From: JARKQH01 sp964631605 | GTDB taxonomy: Bacteria; Verrucomicrobiota; Verrucomicrobiia; Limisphaerales; UBA8199 | NCBI GenBank assembly: GCA_964631605.1 | Contig: CAZVYG010000058.1 | Location: 1 to 34,480, forward strand | Direction of reading: 5' to 3' | Length of the DNA: 34,480 bases | Part shown: positions 7,700 through 16,600 of the stretch, in pieces | How the letters are laid out: each line of letters opens with the position of its first letter | Position numbering within the stretch: the first letter of the stretch is position 1 | The notes under the pieces: generated by a model | What the model saw: only the letters and a program-made list of their open reading frames with translations | The model's database searches: none | What the model was told of the DNA's origin: nothing | Made by a program: the position numbers and the translations under genes

Positions 7700-9213
7700 G
7701 GCGCCGCCCCTCCCCCGGCCTTGCCCAGGTACCCCAGCACCACCTGCGCATAACCCGCCTGATCCCGCAATTGTTCAGCCGCCTGGATCGCGATTTGCAC
7801 GAAGGCTTCCGCGCCCAAACCAACTGCCAGCGAAACGGCGGCAAGCCCTGCCACCACGGCCGTCATGCCCCGCCACCGCCGATCCTCCGTGCGGACCGGA
7901 ACCGCGGCCGATTCCGCCCAAAAACTCGCGTTCCAGATCTTCAGCATGCTGAACAACGTTAAAATGCTGGCGACAATCGAAGCGACCACCAGCCAGTATT
8001 GCCCTTGCTGCAGCCCCACAACCACAATGAGATACTTGCCCCAAAACCCGCTCAACGGAGGAATGCCCGCCAGCGACAAGGCCTGGAACAGGAACAGGAC
8101 CCCCAGCCACGGGGTCCGTCTCCACAAATTACCCATCCGCTCGAGATCATCCGTGCCGTTCAGTAAAAAGGCAACGCCACCGATGAGAAACAGGGACGAC
8201 TTCACCACGATGTGGTGAATAACGTATAAAATGCAGGCCGCCAGGGACAGCGGCGTGAAAAACCCGATGGCCAGAACCATAAACCCAATCTGGCTTAGAA
8301 TGTGGAACGAGAGGATGCCGCGAATAAAGTTCCGCGAAATCGCTCCCAGCACGGCTAGGACCATGGTGGCACCCGCTAGCCATGCCAGCAGGCTGTGAGC
8401 TAACGTCAAGTCATGCGGCAGAACCGTTCCGAAGACGCGCAACAGAACGTAAACCCCAACCTTGGTCAACATGCCCGCGAACAACGCCGCCGTGGGCGAA
8501 GGGAGGGTGGGATAGCTGTTGGGAAGCCAGTAATACAGCGGAAACAGGCCCGCCTTGATTCCAAAAACAACGATGAACACCAAGGCCAGAATCCGCAGCC
8601 GCCCGTCGGCCGCCAAGGGCGCCGCCCGCACCGAGATTTCCGCAAAGTTCAGCGTGCCGAACAGCATGTATGCCAGACCGCAGGCGCTGATGAAGAGCGC
8701 GCTGCCAAACAGATTGATTGCCACATACGGAAACGCATGCTTCACATCCCAATCGTCCGCCTCGAGCGTCAACAAGGCGTAGGAGGCAATCAGCATGATT
8801 TCGAACGCCACAAACAGATTGAACAAATCCCCCGTGCAAAAACTCAAGTTGATCCCCATCACCAGGAACTGCGTGAGGGTGGCTCGCAGCGGATGCTCCC
8901 GCCGGATCGGCCCCTCGGCAAATCCGTACAACACCGTCGCCAGCGTCACCAGGGAGGAGAGGGTCACCATCAGGGCGGAAAGCAGATCCACAACCAGCAC
9001 AATCCCGAACTTTGCCGGCCAGGCGCCCAAACCCAGCACCAAAGTCCGCCCCAATAGCGTCTCCTTTACCAGGAAGAGCGCCACCCCCAACTGCCCCGCC
9101 GCCGAGAGCCCCACAAACCAGCGCCGCCCGACCCCCGGCCTTCCCCAAAACAGGAGGGCCAGCGCCGTCAACAGCGGCGGCAGGATTGGGGCGATGGGCC
9201 AATTCATGCTCAT
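7696..9213 (-). CDS. mrpD: Mrp Na+/H+ antiporter subunit D (NuoN/NuoM-like)
   Basis: 505 residues with about 14 membrane helices, homologous to the antiporter-like subunits of complex I. Residues known to be essential for proton transfer in MrpD are in place: the Glu in LFVAFEIMLIASY (E138), the Lys in FGIKAGLFPLYYWLP (K220) and the Lys in LTKVGVYVLLR (K251). A second in-frame ATG two codons downstream (9207) is an equally good start. The gene begins 9 bases after mrpC and overlaps mrpE by 4. Together with MrpA it forms the ion-translocating part of the complex. Confidence 0.95.
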   Translation of the reverse strand: MSMNWPIAPILPPLLTALALLFWGRPGVGRRWFVGLSAAGQLGVALFLVKETLLGRTLVLGLGAWPAKFGIVLVVDLLSALMVTLSSLVTLATVLYGFAEGPIRREHPLRATLTQFLVMGINLSFCTGDLFNLFVAFEIMLIASYALLTLEADDWDVKHAFPYVAINLFGSALFISACGLAYMLFGTLNFAEISVRAAPLAADGRLRILALVFIVVFGIKAGLFPLYYWLPNSYPTLPSPTAALFAGMLTKVGVYVLLRVFGTVLPHDLTLAHSLLAWLAGATMVLAVLGAISRNFIRGILSFHILSQIGFMVLAIGFFTPLSLAACILYVIHHIVVKSSLFLIGGVAFLLNGTDDLERMGNLWRRTPWLGVLFLFQALSLAGIPPLSGFWGKYLIVVVGLQQGQYWLVVASIVASILTLFSMLKIWNASFWAESAAVPVRTEDRRWRGMTAVVAGLAAVSLAVGLGAEAFVQIAIQAAEQLRDQAGYAQVVLGYLGKAGGGAAP

Positions 9214-9222
9214 CCCCGCAGG

Positions 9223-9567
9223 CTATGCCCGGTCGTTCTCCTCATATAGTTCTGCCGCGTTGGTCGTTCGATGATCCAAGAACAAACGGTAGAGCAGAAA
9301 CACCAGGTACGCAGCCACACCAAAGCCAATGACGATTGCCGTGAGAATCAACGCTTGCGGCAGCGGATCCACCATCGCCGTCCCTCCCTCCAGCACCACC
9401 GGCGGGCTCTTTCCGTCCGGCCGGCCGGACATCGCCAATACGACCAGGTTGGCCGCGTTGGTTAAAATCAGAAACCCGAACAGAATCTTTACGAAGCTCC
9501 GTTGCAGCACCAGGTAGGTGGCCACGGTGAACATCACGCCGACCAGCAAGGCAGTCTCAAGTTGCAT
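9223..9567 (-). CDS. mrpC: Mrp Na+/H+ antiporter subunit C (NuoK-like)
   Basis: 114 residues from the ATG at 9567, preceded by GGGAG with 5 bases of spacing. The same frame is open further upstream, but that part overlaps mrpB. Three membrane helices occur, as in NuoK/MrpC. The signature DPLPQALILTAIVIGFGVAAY (~70-90) includes the PLPQALxLTAIVI motif of the family. Residues after ~97 form a short polar tail (DHRTTNAAELYEEND). The start overlaps the mrpB stop by 11 bases. Confidence 0.93.
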   Translation of the reverse strand: MQLETALLVGVMFTVATYLVLQRSFVKILFGFLILTNAANLVVLAMSGRPDGKSPPVVLEGGTAMVDPLPQALILTAIVIGFGVAAYLVFLLYRLFLDHRTTNAAELYEENDRA

Positions 9568-10111
9568 GGGGTCTCCCAGGTTCGGGGCGGTTGCCGGACA
9601 CGGAAGCGGGGTCGTCCTCAATCGGCTGTTCCACCGGCGAGCTGTACCGCGCTTCATCCTCGGCAACCAACGCGCGCAGGCGCTGCGTGGATTTGCCCAA
9701 CACAAATAAAATCTTGGAGCTGACGCCCACCACGACCAGGTAAACGCCAGCATCAAACAGCAGCGGAGTCCCCGCATGCACCTCGCCCACCAGCAGCACG
9801 TTCTGGAAGTGCGCATCAAAGTGTTCCAGGAAAGGATGCCCCGCCACCGCCGCCGCGGTTCCCGTTAATGCCGCCAGCAGCAACCCCCACCCCGCCAACC
9901 GCACGGGGTCGAATCGCAATACGCCGTGCAACTCCTCCAAGCCCACAGCCAGACTGAGCAGGATGAGTGAGATGGCCGTCGCCAGCCCCGCAATGAAGCC
10001 CCCGCCCGGCAGGTTGTGGCCGCGCAAGAGCAAGTAGAGCGCAAACACGTTAATCAGGAAAAATAAAAATCGAACGACCGCCTTGAAAATGTACGATTGC
10101 GGGCCTGTCAT
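9557..10111 (-). CDS. mrpB: Mrp Na+/H+ antiporter subunit B
   Basis: 184 residues from ATG 10111, which has AAAGGA five bases upstream; an upstream in-frame start would overlap mrpA. Four membrane helices and the family motif LLRGHNLPGGGFIAGLA (~27-43) and HAGTPLLFDAGVYLVVVG (~111-128) identify MnhB/MrpB. The C-terminus from ~145 is a hydrophilic tail of about 40 residues, longer than in many MrpB proteins, rich in Glu, Asp and Pro. It starts one base after the mrpA stop codon. Confidence 0.93.
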   Translation of the reverse strand: MTGPQSYIFKAVVRFLFFLINVFALYLLLRGHNLPGGGFIAGLATAISLILLSLAVGLEELHGVLRFDPVRLAGWGLLLAALTGTAAAVAGHPFLEHFDAHFQNVLLVGEVHAGTPLLFDAGVYLVVVGVSSKILFVLGKSTQRLRALVAEDEARYSSPVEQPIEDDPASVSGNRPEPGRPHAT

Positions 10112-10112
10112 C

Positions 10113-12521
10113 TCATTCCTTTCGCCTTGCCTCGACCCCAAAGCCGGGCGGACCATGCGGTCCCTGCCGGTACTCCTCCGGCGTGCGCTTGTAGCGCATG
10201 AGCAGCCCGAGGCAGCCCAGCGCCGCGATCACCAGCACGGTGATTTCGCCCAGGGTGTCAAACCCCCGGAAGTCCACCAGTATCGTGTTGACCGCGTTGC
10301 TGCCTTTGGCGAGGTGAATGGTATTTTCCAGAAAACCCGGGCCGATGGGTGACGGATGCGGGCGGGCAGTGACCACCAGCACCAAAGCCGTCGCGAGCGC
10401 CCCCGTGCTCAACGCCAGCAGAATATGAAACACGCGCCGGAACCGCACCGCTTTGCGCCGCTCCTCGCCCGCCTGCGCCGAACGGGGAAACCGCGCCAGC
10501 AGCAGCAGCACCAGGATCAGGGTCACCGTTTCAACCAAAATCTGCGTCAAGGCCAAATCAGGCGCCCGGTAGAGCACGAAATAAAAACAGGTCAGAAATC
10601 CCGCCACCGACAGCGAAATCAGTTGCGCCGTCCACCGTCGCAACCCCACCACCCCCACCACCGCCAGCGCAATCAGCCCGCACGTCAGTCCCCGCAAGGG
10701 GTCCACCGGCCGCCAGTCCAGTTCCAGGCCGCTCCACACCCCGCCCTCCCACCAGAGCCCCCCGCCGACCGTCACCACAAAAAAAGTCACAATCACCGCC
10801 AGATGGTCCGCCGGCTTGTCCGACCGCAACCACCCCGTCAGCCCCTTGGCCAGTTTCGTTAAACCTTCAACCCCCGCCTCGAAGGCCAGGTCAAATCGGA
10901 GCCAGCGTGGGATGTGATGCCAGCGCCAGTCGGTCCTTTTTCCAAACCAGTACAAACCGAAACCCAGGGCGACGACCACCGTGCTGGCCAGCAGTTCCCG
11001 CGTAAAACCATGCCACAAGGCCAGGGGCCGGGGCCGGTTCAGCCCCTCGACCGCCAGCGCCCCGAAGACCCCGTCCAACAGCGACGGAAAAAGACCCAAA
11101 ACCAGCGCCCCGCCCGCGAGCAGCGCCGGCGGCAGTTGCATCCATACTCCCGGCGCGTGAAAATTCCGCTCGATCGGCTCGGGTGTGCGGCCCAGGAAAA
11201 TGTTGGCAAACAAACGGACCGAAAAGGCCACTTTGACGACCGAGGTCAGCGCCACGCAGGCGACCGCATAGAGCCCGAGAAGGTCGTGGGTCTGCATCGC
11301 TTCAAAAATTTCCTTCAGCATCATCTCCTTGCTGAGAAAGCCCGTCGTTCCCGGAATGCCCGCCATGGTGGCCGCCGCAACCAGCGTAGTGGCGCCCAGC
11401 AGCGGCAGACGTCGGAACAAACCTCCGAGCTGCCGAATATCCCGGATGCCCGCCGCGTGCGCCACAATGCCCACCACCATGAACAAACACCCCTTGTAAA
11501 ACACGTGATTCAGGATGTGGAGAAAGTCATATTCGACCCCGTTGGCCGGCCCCAGACCGTAGTAGCCGATCAAATACCCCAACTGGCTCACCGTCGAAAA
11601 GGCGAGAATCGCTTTCAAATCGTGCGACAGCAGCGCCAGCACCGCCCCGAGGGCCATGGTCGAGAAAGCAATCAGCCCCAGCAACGGCGCCCACCATTCA
11701 TGCCCCACGAATACCGGGTAGAATCGCGCCACCAAGAACACCCCCAGTTTGACCATCGTCGCCGAGTGCAGATACGCGCTTACGGGCGTCGGCGCCGCCA
11801 TCGCGTTGGGCAGCCAGAAATGAAACGGGAACTGGGCTGACTTGCCCAGCGCCCCCACCAGCACCAGAACCATTGCGGCAGTCACCACCGTGTGATCCGC
11901 CTCCCGGGACAGGCCCGAGGAGAGCAGCTCGGCGATATTGCCGCTCCCGCATAACTGTTGCAGCAAAACCATTCCCGCAAACATCGCGAGCCCTGTCGAG
12001 GCGGTTACCAGCAACGCCTGCCTCGCCCCCACCCGCGAGTCCGATTCCCCATGCCAATAACCGATCAGCAAGAAGGATGCGATGCCGGTCAGCTCCCAGA
12101 AAATGAACAGCAGGATCAGGTGATTGGCAAAGACCGTGCCCAGCATCGCCCCCATGAACAACATCAGGTAAGAATAGAAGCGGCCGGCATGTTCCTCCTC
12201 CCGCCCCAGGTAGAATATCGCGTGAAAAATGATGAGACAGCCCATGCCGCTCACCACCAATCCAAAGAACAGGGACAGCCCATCCACGACGAACGAAAAA
12301 TTCAGGCCGAGCGACGGCACCCAATTCCACTCGACGACCGCCCTGGCCGGCCACTCCAAAGCGGCCGCCAGCGCCAGCAATGCGCCCGTGCTGAACATGG
12401 CGAAGGCCAGCGCCAGCCACCCCGTCCATGACTTCAGCCGCTGACCCGCCAAGCCGAGAATGGGACTGCCCACGAACGGCAGCCCCAGCGCCAGCAATAA
12501 ATAGGCTTCTCGCAGTTCCAT
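10113..12521 (-). CDS. mrpA: Mrp Na+/H+ antiporter subunit A (NuoL-like, with C-terminal MrpB-like part)
   Basis: 802 residues, full length for MrpA. The N-terminal ~500 residues are the NuoL-like antiporter domain with E143 (FWELTG), K227 (GALGKSAQFPFHFWLPNAM), H252 (SAYLHSATMVKLG) and K258, all known functional positions in this family. The C-terminal ~250 residues hold the extra helices unique to MrpA, including LTQILVETVTLILVLLLLA and NTILVDFRGFDTLGEITVLV. It heads the order A-B-C-D-E-F-G, the group 1 arrangement. On the transcript, an inverted repeat TTCCGCC/GGCGGAA (12532-12560) lies 11-39 bases before the start codon. The complex exports Na+ in exchange for H+, supporting pH and sodium homeostasis. 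Confidence 0.95.
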   Translation of the reverse strand: MELREAYLLLALGLPFVGSPILGLAGQRLKSWTGWLALAFAMFSTGALLALAAALEWPARAVVEWNWVPSLGLNFSFVVDGLSLFFGLVVSGMGCLIIFHAIFYLGREEEHAGRFYSYLMLFMGAMLGTVFANHLILLFIFWELTGIASFLLIGYWHGESDSRVGARQALLVTASTGLAMFAGMVLLQQLCGSGNIAELLSSGLSREADHTVVTAAMVLVLVGALGKSAQFPFHFWLPNAMAAPTPVSAYLHSATMVKLGVFLVARFYPVFVGHEWWAPLLGLIAFSTMALGAVLALLSHDLKAILAFSTVSQLGYLIGYYGLGPANGVEYDFLHILNHVFYKGCLFMVVGIVAHAAGIRDIRQLGGLFRRLPLLGATTLVAAATMAGIPGTTGFLSKEMMLKEIFEAMQTHDLLGLYAVACVALTSVVKVAFSVRLFANIFLGRTPEPIERNFHAPGVWMQLPPALLAGGALVLGLFPSLLDGVFGALAVEGLNRPRPLALWHGFTRELLASTVVVALGFGLYWFGKRTDWRWHHIPRWLRFDLAFEAGVEGLTKLAKGLTGWLRSDKPADHLAVIVTFFVVTVGGGLWWEGGVWSGLELDWRPVDPLRGLTCGLIALAVVGVVGLRRWTAQLISLSVAGFLTCFYFVLYRAPDLALTQILVETVTLILVLLLLARFPRSAQAGEERRKAVRFRRVFHILLALSTGALATALVLVVTARPHPSPIGPGFLENTIHLAKGSNAVNTILVDFRGFDTLGEITVLVIAALGCLGLLMRYKRTPEEYRQGPHGPPGFGVEARRKE

Positions 12522-12531
12522 TGCCCGCTGG

Positions 12532-12560
12532 TTCCGCCACTGCCCTGCGGGAGGGCGGAA
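12532..12560 (-). promoter_or_regulatory. Inverted repeat in the mrpA leader
   Basis: TTCCGCC (12532-12538) and GGCGGAA (12554-12560) form a perfect 7-bp stem with a 15-base loop in the 170-bp gap between mrpA and the receiver gene, ending 11 bases before the mrpA start. It could fold in the 5' leader or bind a protein. There is no U-run, so it is not a classical terminator. Confidence 0.3.
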
Positions 12561-12691
12561 TGAGCGTGGCTACCCAATACTGCCAGAAGGGCTGGCTCGC
12601 AAGCCGCAAGATGCTTTTTAGGCCACCGGCGGGCCGGCGGCGGGCGGCTGCCCAAAGAATGGCGGATTCCAGTGCCGCCGCGACACGGCGA

Positions 12692-13444
12692 TTACTCGTT
12701 TAATCCGCCGTGATGAAACCCTTGCCAACGGTTCTCGTCCGGCAACGGCCGCGTGTGCCGCGTCAGCGTGCGCTGAACCGCAATCCGCGCTTCGCGCCCC
12801 GAGCCGGATTCCCCCAATACCTGCTGAATGCAGGACAGTAAGATGGGCACGTCTATCGGTTTTTCGATCAGCACCCCGGGTCCGGTTGCGTGGCCCCACC
12901 GGGCCGGCTCGGCCTTGCCGGTTATAATGATGACGGCCTGGTCCGGCTTGGCGGCCATCAGTTTCTCGAAGGCCTCCCAGCCATTGGTCACCGGCATGTC
13001 CAGATCCAGCAGCACCAGGTCCGTCCGGCCCGGTTGGTACTTCTGCAAGGCCTCCCTTCCATCGGCTGCCACTTCAACCTCATACCCCTCCATGCGCAGC
13101 ACCTTGGCCAGCGACTCCCGCACCCCGACCGTGTCATCTACGATCAAAACTCGCGCGCCTTTCAGGCGCCCCTTGGGTCCTTTCGCCGCCTCCGCATGGC
13201 CCGGGTCCGTCTCGCCCGCCTCAACCTGTTCGCTCCTCGAGGCCTGAGCAACGGCTCGGGCATGGGCGTCGCCACCGTGTTGTGGCAGGACACGGACCGC
13301 CGAGTGACCCGCCTGGACAGGGTTTTCCTGAACCATCACGTCGAAGGAAAGCGCGCTGAAATCCTTCATCGTAATCCGGTATTTGCCTCGCGCTGACCGG
13401 TTCAACTTGGAGTATGGGGCTTGCATTTTCATATTCGTACCCAT
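12692..13444 (-). CDS. Orphan response regulator with single receiver domain
   Basis: 250 residues. A CheY-like receiver occupies ~96-212: acidic pair D103/D104 (LIVDDT), phosphoacceptor D147 (LVLLDLDMP), T175 (IIITGKA) and K195 (LIEKPID) are all present, so phosphotransfer is expected. There is no DNA-binding or enzymatic output domain. The ~95 N-terminal residues are unusual: a basic beginning (residues 1-26) and a segment ALSFDVMVQENPVQAGHS that I cannot assign, then a low-complexity Gly/Ala/Glu linker. Met26 is an alternative start. The ~38-residue C-terminal tail is polar and basic. It is encoded 170 bases upstream of mrpA on the same strand, but no kinase is adjacent; the nearest is at 20644-22122. 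Partner and output are unknown. Confidence 0.8.
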   Translation of the reverse strand: MGTNMKMQAPYSKLNRSARGKYRITMKDFSALSFDVMVQENPVQAGHSAVRVLPQHGGDAHARAVAQASRSEQVEAGETDPGHAEAAKGPKGRLKGARVLIVDDTVGVRESLAKVLRMEGYEVEVAADGREALQKYQPGRTDLVLLDLDMPVTNGWEAFEKLMAAKPDQAVIIITGKAEPARWGHATGPGVLIEKPIDVPILLSCIQQVLGESGSGREARIAVQRTLTRHTRPLPDENRWQGFHHGGLNE

Positions 13445-13545
13445 CTCTTAGCCATCCCCGTGCCAAACAAGACAGAAGCTGCCCGACATTGATTCCCAAT
13501 GGATTGCCGTTTTCACACCCAGGCCGCTCCTTCCGGACCTGATCA

Positions 13546-13586
13546 GTTGGAAGCCACCCGCGGCCGCTGGTTGCCCTTGCTTGATC
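13546..13586 (+). repeat. Imperfect 41-bp direct repeat, copy 1 (upstream of GH2 gene)
   Basis: This intergenic sequence matches 18087-18127 at 34 of 41 positions, including CTGGTTGCCCT and GCTTGATC without mismatch. The two copies lie on opposite sides of the GH2 gene in the same orientation. No third copy was noticed. Confidence 0.6.
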
Positions 13587-13669
13587 CCATTCCGATGCGG
13601 TGAAATCCGTCCCGAGCCGGAAGGAAAAACCTCGAAGGCAGGCGACTGTTGTGCCAAGATACAAACTCA

Positions 13670-16600
13670 ATGAACATCCTCGGACAAACAAGGGCGATTC
13701 AGGACGGGCTGGCGATCCTGGCGTTCGCGGCGGCGTTGGTCGGGCCGGGTGTGGCGCAAGCCGATCGAATCGAAATTGGTCTGGGTGGCACTTGGGAGTA
13801 TCAGAAGGTAGCCGCGCTCAACTATCCCCCTTCGAATAACAGGCAGACCATCACCGTGCCGGGCTTTTTGTCAGGCTGGAACTATGAACGCGCCTGGTTC
13901 CGCCGCCGGTTTACGCTGCCGTCGAATGTGGCCGGCACGCAGCTCAGACTGGAATGCGGCGGAGTGAAGTATGGGGCGCAAGTCTGGCTTAACGGGTCGT
14001 ATGTCGGCGGTTATCTTAATGGTTATGAGCCGTTTAACCTCGAAATCACGCCGGTGGCGCTGCCGGGGCAGACCAACGAACTGATCGTAGGGGTGAGCGA
14101 CTGGACCGCGACCTTTTCGGCGCCGGTGGATTTCAACTTAAAACCGGCGGACCAGAACGCGCGCGACTTCGTGCGTACGAATATTTTGGCGCCCATCGGC
14201 GGGCGCTACGAGCAATACGGCATTTGGCAGCCGGTCAAGGTTCTCAGCACGCCGGCCGTGTCCCTCTCGGATGTGTTCGTGATGCCGTCGGTGCGCACGC
14301 AGCAATTGACGGTGCGTCTGACCCTGCGGAACGACAGCGGCTCGCTGCAAGCCGTCACCCTCACCAACCGGGTGCTGGAGGGAACCACCCCGGCCCTGAC
14401 CCTGCCCTTGGCCCAGTTGAACGTGCCGCCAAACACCAATGTGACGGTGGACCTGAGCGCGGCCTGGTCCACCGCCCGGCTGTGGAGTCACCTGGACCCG
14501 CATTTGTACACTCTGGAAACCACCCTGGTTGGAGCAACTGGTTCGGACGTGCGCCAGACACGATTTGGCTTCCGAGAGTTCTGGACCGAAGGCGGGCGGT
14601 TTTTCTTGAACGGGACGCCCATCAATCTGCTGGCGTCGGCGACGTGGCCGCCGAGCACGTTGCAAGCCACCAGCCAAATCGCCCAGGTCTTGCTGGATGT
14701 CAAAGCCGGCAACAACGTGGCCCTGCGTTTGCACACCCAGCCGTGGGACGCGCCGTGGTATGATCTGGCGGACCAGATTGGGCTGCTGATCGTCGAGGAG
14801 TTCGCCGTGTGGTGCGATCCGTCCGCCTACAAGTTGAGCGATACCAACTTCTGGAACAACTACGCCCAGCATCTGGCGGCCGCCGTCCGGCGGGACCGCA
14901 ATCATCCCTCGATTGTGCTGTGGAGCCTCGAGAACGAGATTCTGCACTGCGGCGGGCAACGGCTGTATTCGGCGACGGAGGCGCAACTGGCGGCCATGGG
15001 CCGGCTGGTCAAGGCGCTGGACCCGACCCGGCCGATTACCTACGAAGCCGACCTGGACCCCGGCGGCGAGGCGCACGTGGTCGGACTCCATTATCCGCAC
15101 GAGTTTCCCGATCACCACGTCTGGCCCAATGCGGCGTGGTGGATGGACCAGCCGATCACCCGCGACTGGGTCCCGGGCGGCCAGTGGACTTGGGACCGGC
15201 TCAAGCCCCTTTACATTGGCGAGTTTCTGTGGGTGCCCTCGACCTCCGCGGCCGATTTCACCATTTTGTTCGGCGACGCGGCTTACACCGACCCCGGTTA
15301 CTACCGGAACTTGGCCAAGGGTCTGACGTGGCGAATGCAGATCGAGGCCTACCGGGCCTATGGCGTCAACGGCATCTGCCCCTGGACGATGTTCGAAGAC
15401 CCCGTGGTGCCGTGGGGCGAGTTCAATCTCAAGCCCGCCGAGAATTTCCTCTATCAAACTCAGAAGGCGGCCTACCATCCGAACGCCATCTTTCCGGAAG
15501 AATATCACTCCCGTTTCTTTGCGGGCGAAACCGGCCGGCGCACCCTCCGTGTTTACAACGACCAGATGGCGGCGGGTGATTTCACGCTGCGCTGGCGCGT
15601 GGGCGGCAGCGGGTGGCAAACGCGGGATTTCTCTCTGCCACCGGCGGGGCAGCGACGGGAAACGATCGAGTTCAACGTACCCGCCAACGCGGGAGCCTTT
15701 CCCTTGGACCTCGAGTTGCGGGCAGGCTCCAGTCTCGCCTATTCCAACATGTTGGCGTGCGCCGCCTGGCCGCGGCCCACGCTGGCCCTGCCCGCCGGTG
15801 TGCGACTGGGTCTTTACGACCCGCCCGGCGCCACGGCAAGTTTGCTGGGACGCTTTGCCGTGCCTTTCCTGCTTGTCACCAATCTGCAAACCATACCGTT
15901 CGGCTCGATCAACGTCTTGATGGTTGGCCGCCATGCCCTCACCCATGAGCCGGTGCCGGAAGTCGGGCCTGACACCCGCGCGGCGCAATGGCAGGCATTT
16001 GCGGCCAAGGGCGGCTGGGTGCTGATTTTGGAGCAGACCAATTACCCGTCCTGGCTGCCTGCCGCCCTCCAGCTTTCAACACTGGACGCCAGTTTCGCCT
16101 TCCCGAATCCAGACCACGCGGTCACGGCAGATTTGACGGCGGAGGACTTGCGCTGGTGGGCACCCGACCACCGGTTGGTGACGCACGCGCTGAGGGTGCC
16201 CTCGCGCGGGAACTTTCGGGTCCTGGCGGCGATCGGCTCAACCAGCGGCTTGGAATACGCCGCGGCCCTGGAGATACCGGTGGGGCCGGGCGGCTGGCTG
16301 GCCTCGCAGTGGCTGGTTTCCGAGCGATTTGACGCCGAGCCCCTGGCGGGCGCGCTCTTGCAGCGGCTGCTTGATTACTGTGGGCCCGGCCAGCCGAGGA
16401 TGGTGCCTCGCTCCGCCGGCTTGCTTGCCGAAACCAACGCGCCGGCTGCCATCGTTTTGGCCGGTCTGGGCTTGCAGGCGGAAAACTTTCTGGGCCGATT
16501 GAGCCAATGTGATCCGGCCATTTACCCCGTGCTTTGTTTGGCCGGGAGCAACACGGTTTGGGAGGAAGCCGGGGCGAAACTCGCTCACCTCACCAGCTAC

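Noticed and set aside
12522..12691. Small gene between mrpA and the receiver gene
   Set aside because: The open frames here are basic, low-complexity and overlap the mrpA start; the stretch reads as non-coding leader.
13445..13669. Riboswitch (c-di-GMP type) before the GH2 gene
   Set aside because: The conserved GEMM core elements are not present. Only the direct repeat copy stands out.
14138..15988. 616-codon open frame antisense to the GH2 gene
   Set aside because: It is a GC-rich shadow of the sense gene. Its translation is rich in Arg, Gly, Gln and Val with no recognisable domain, while the sense strand encodes intact GH2 motifs.
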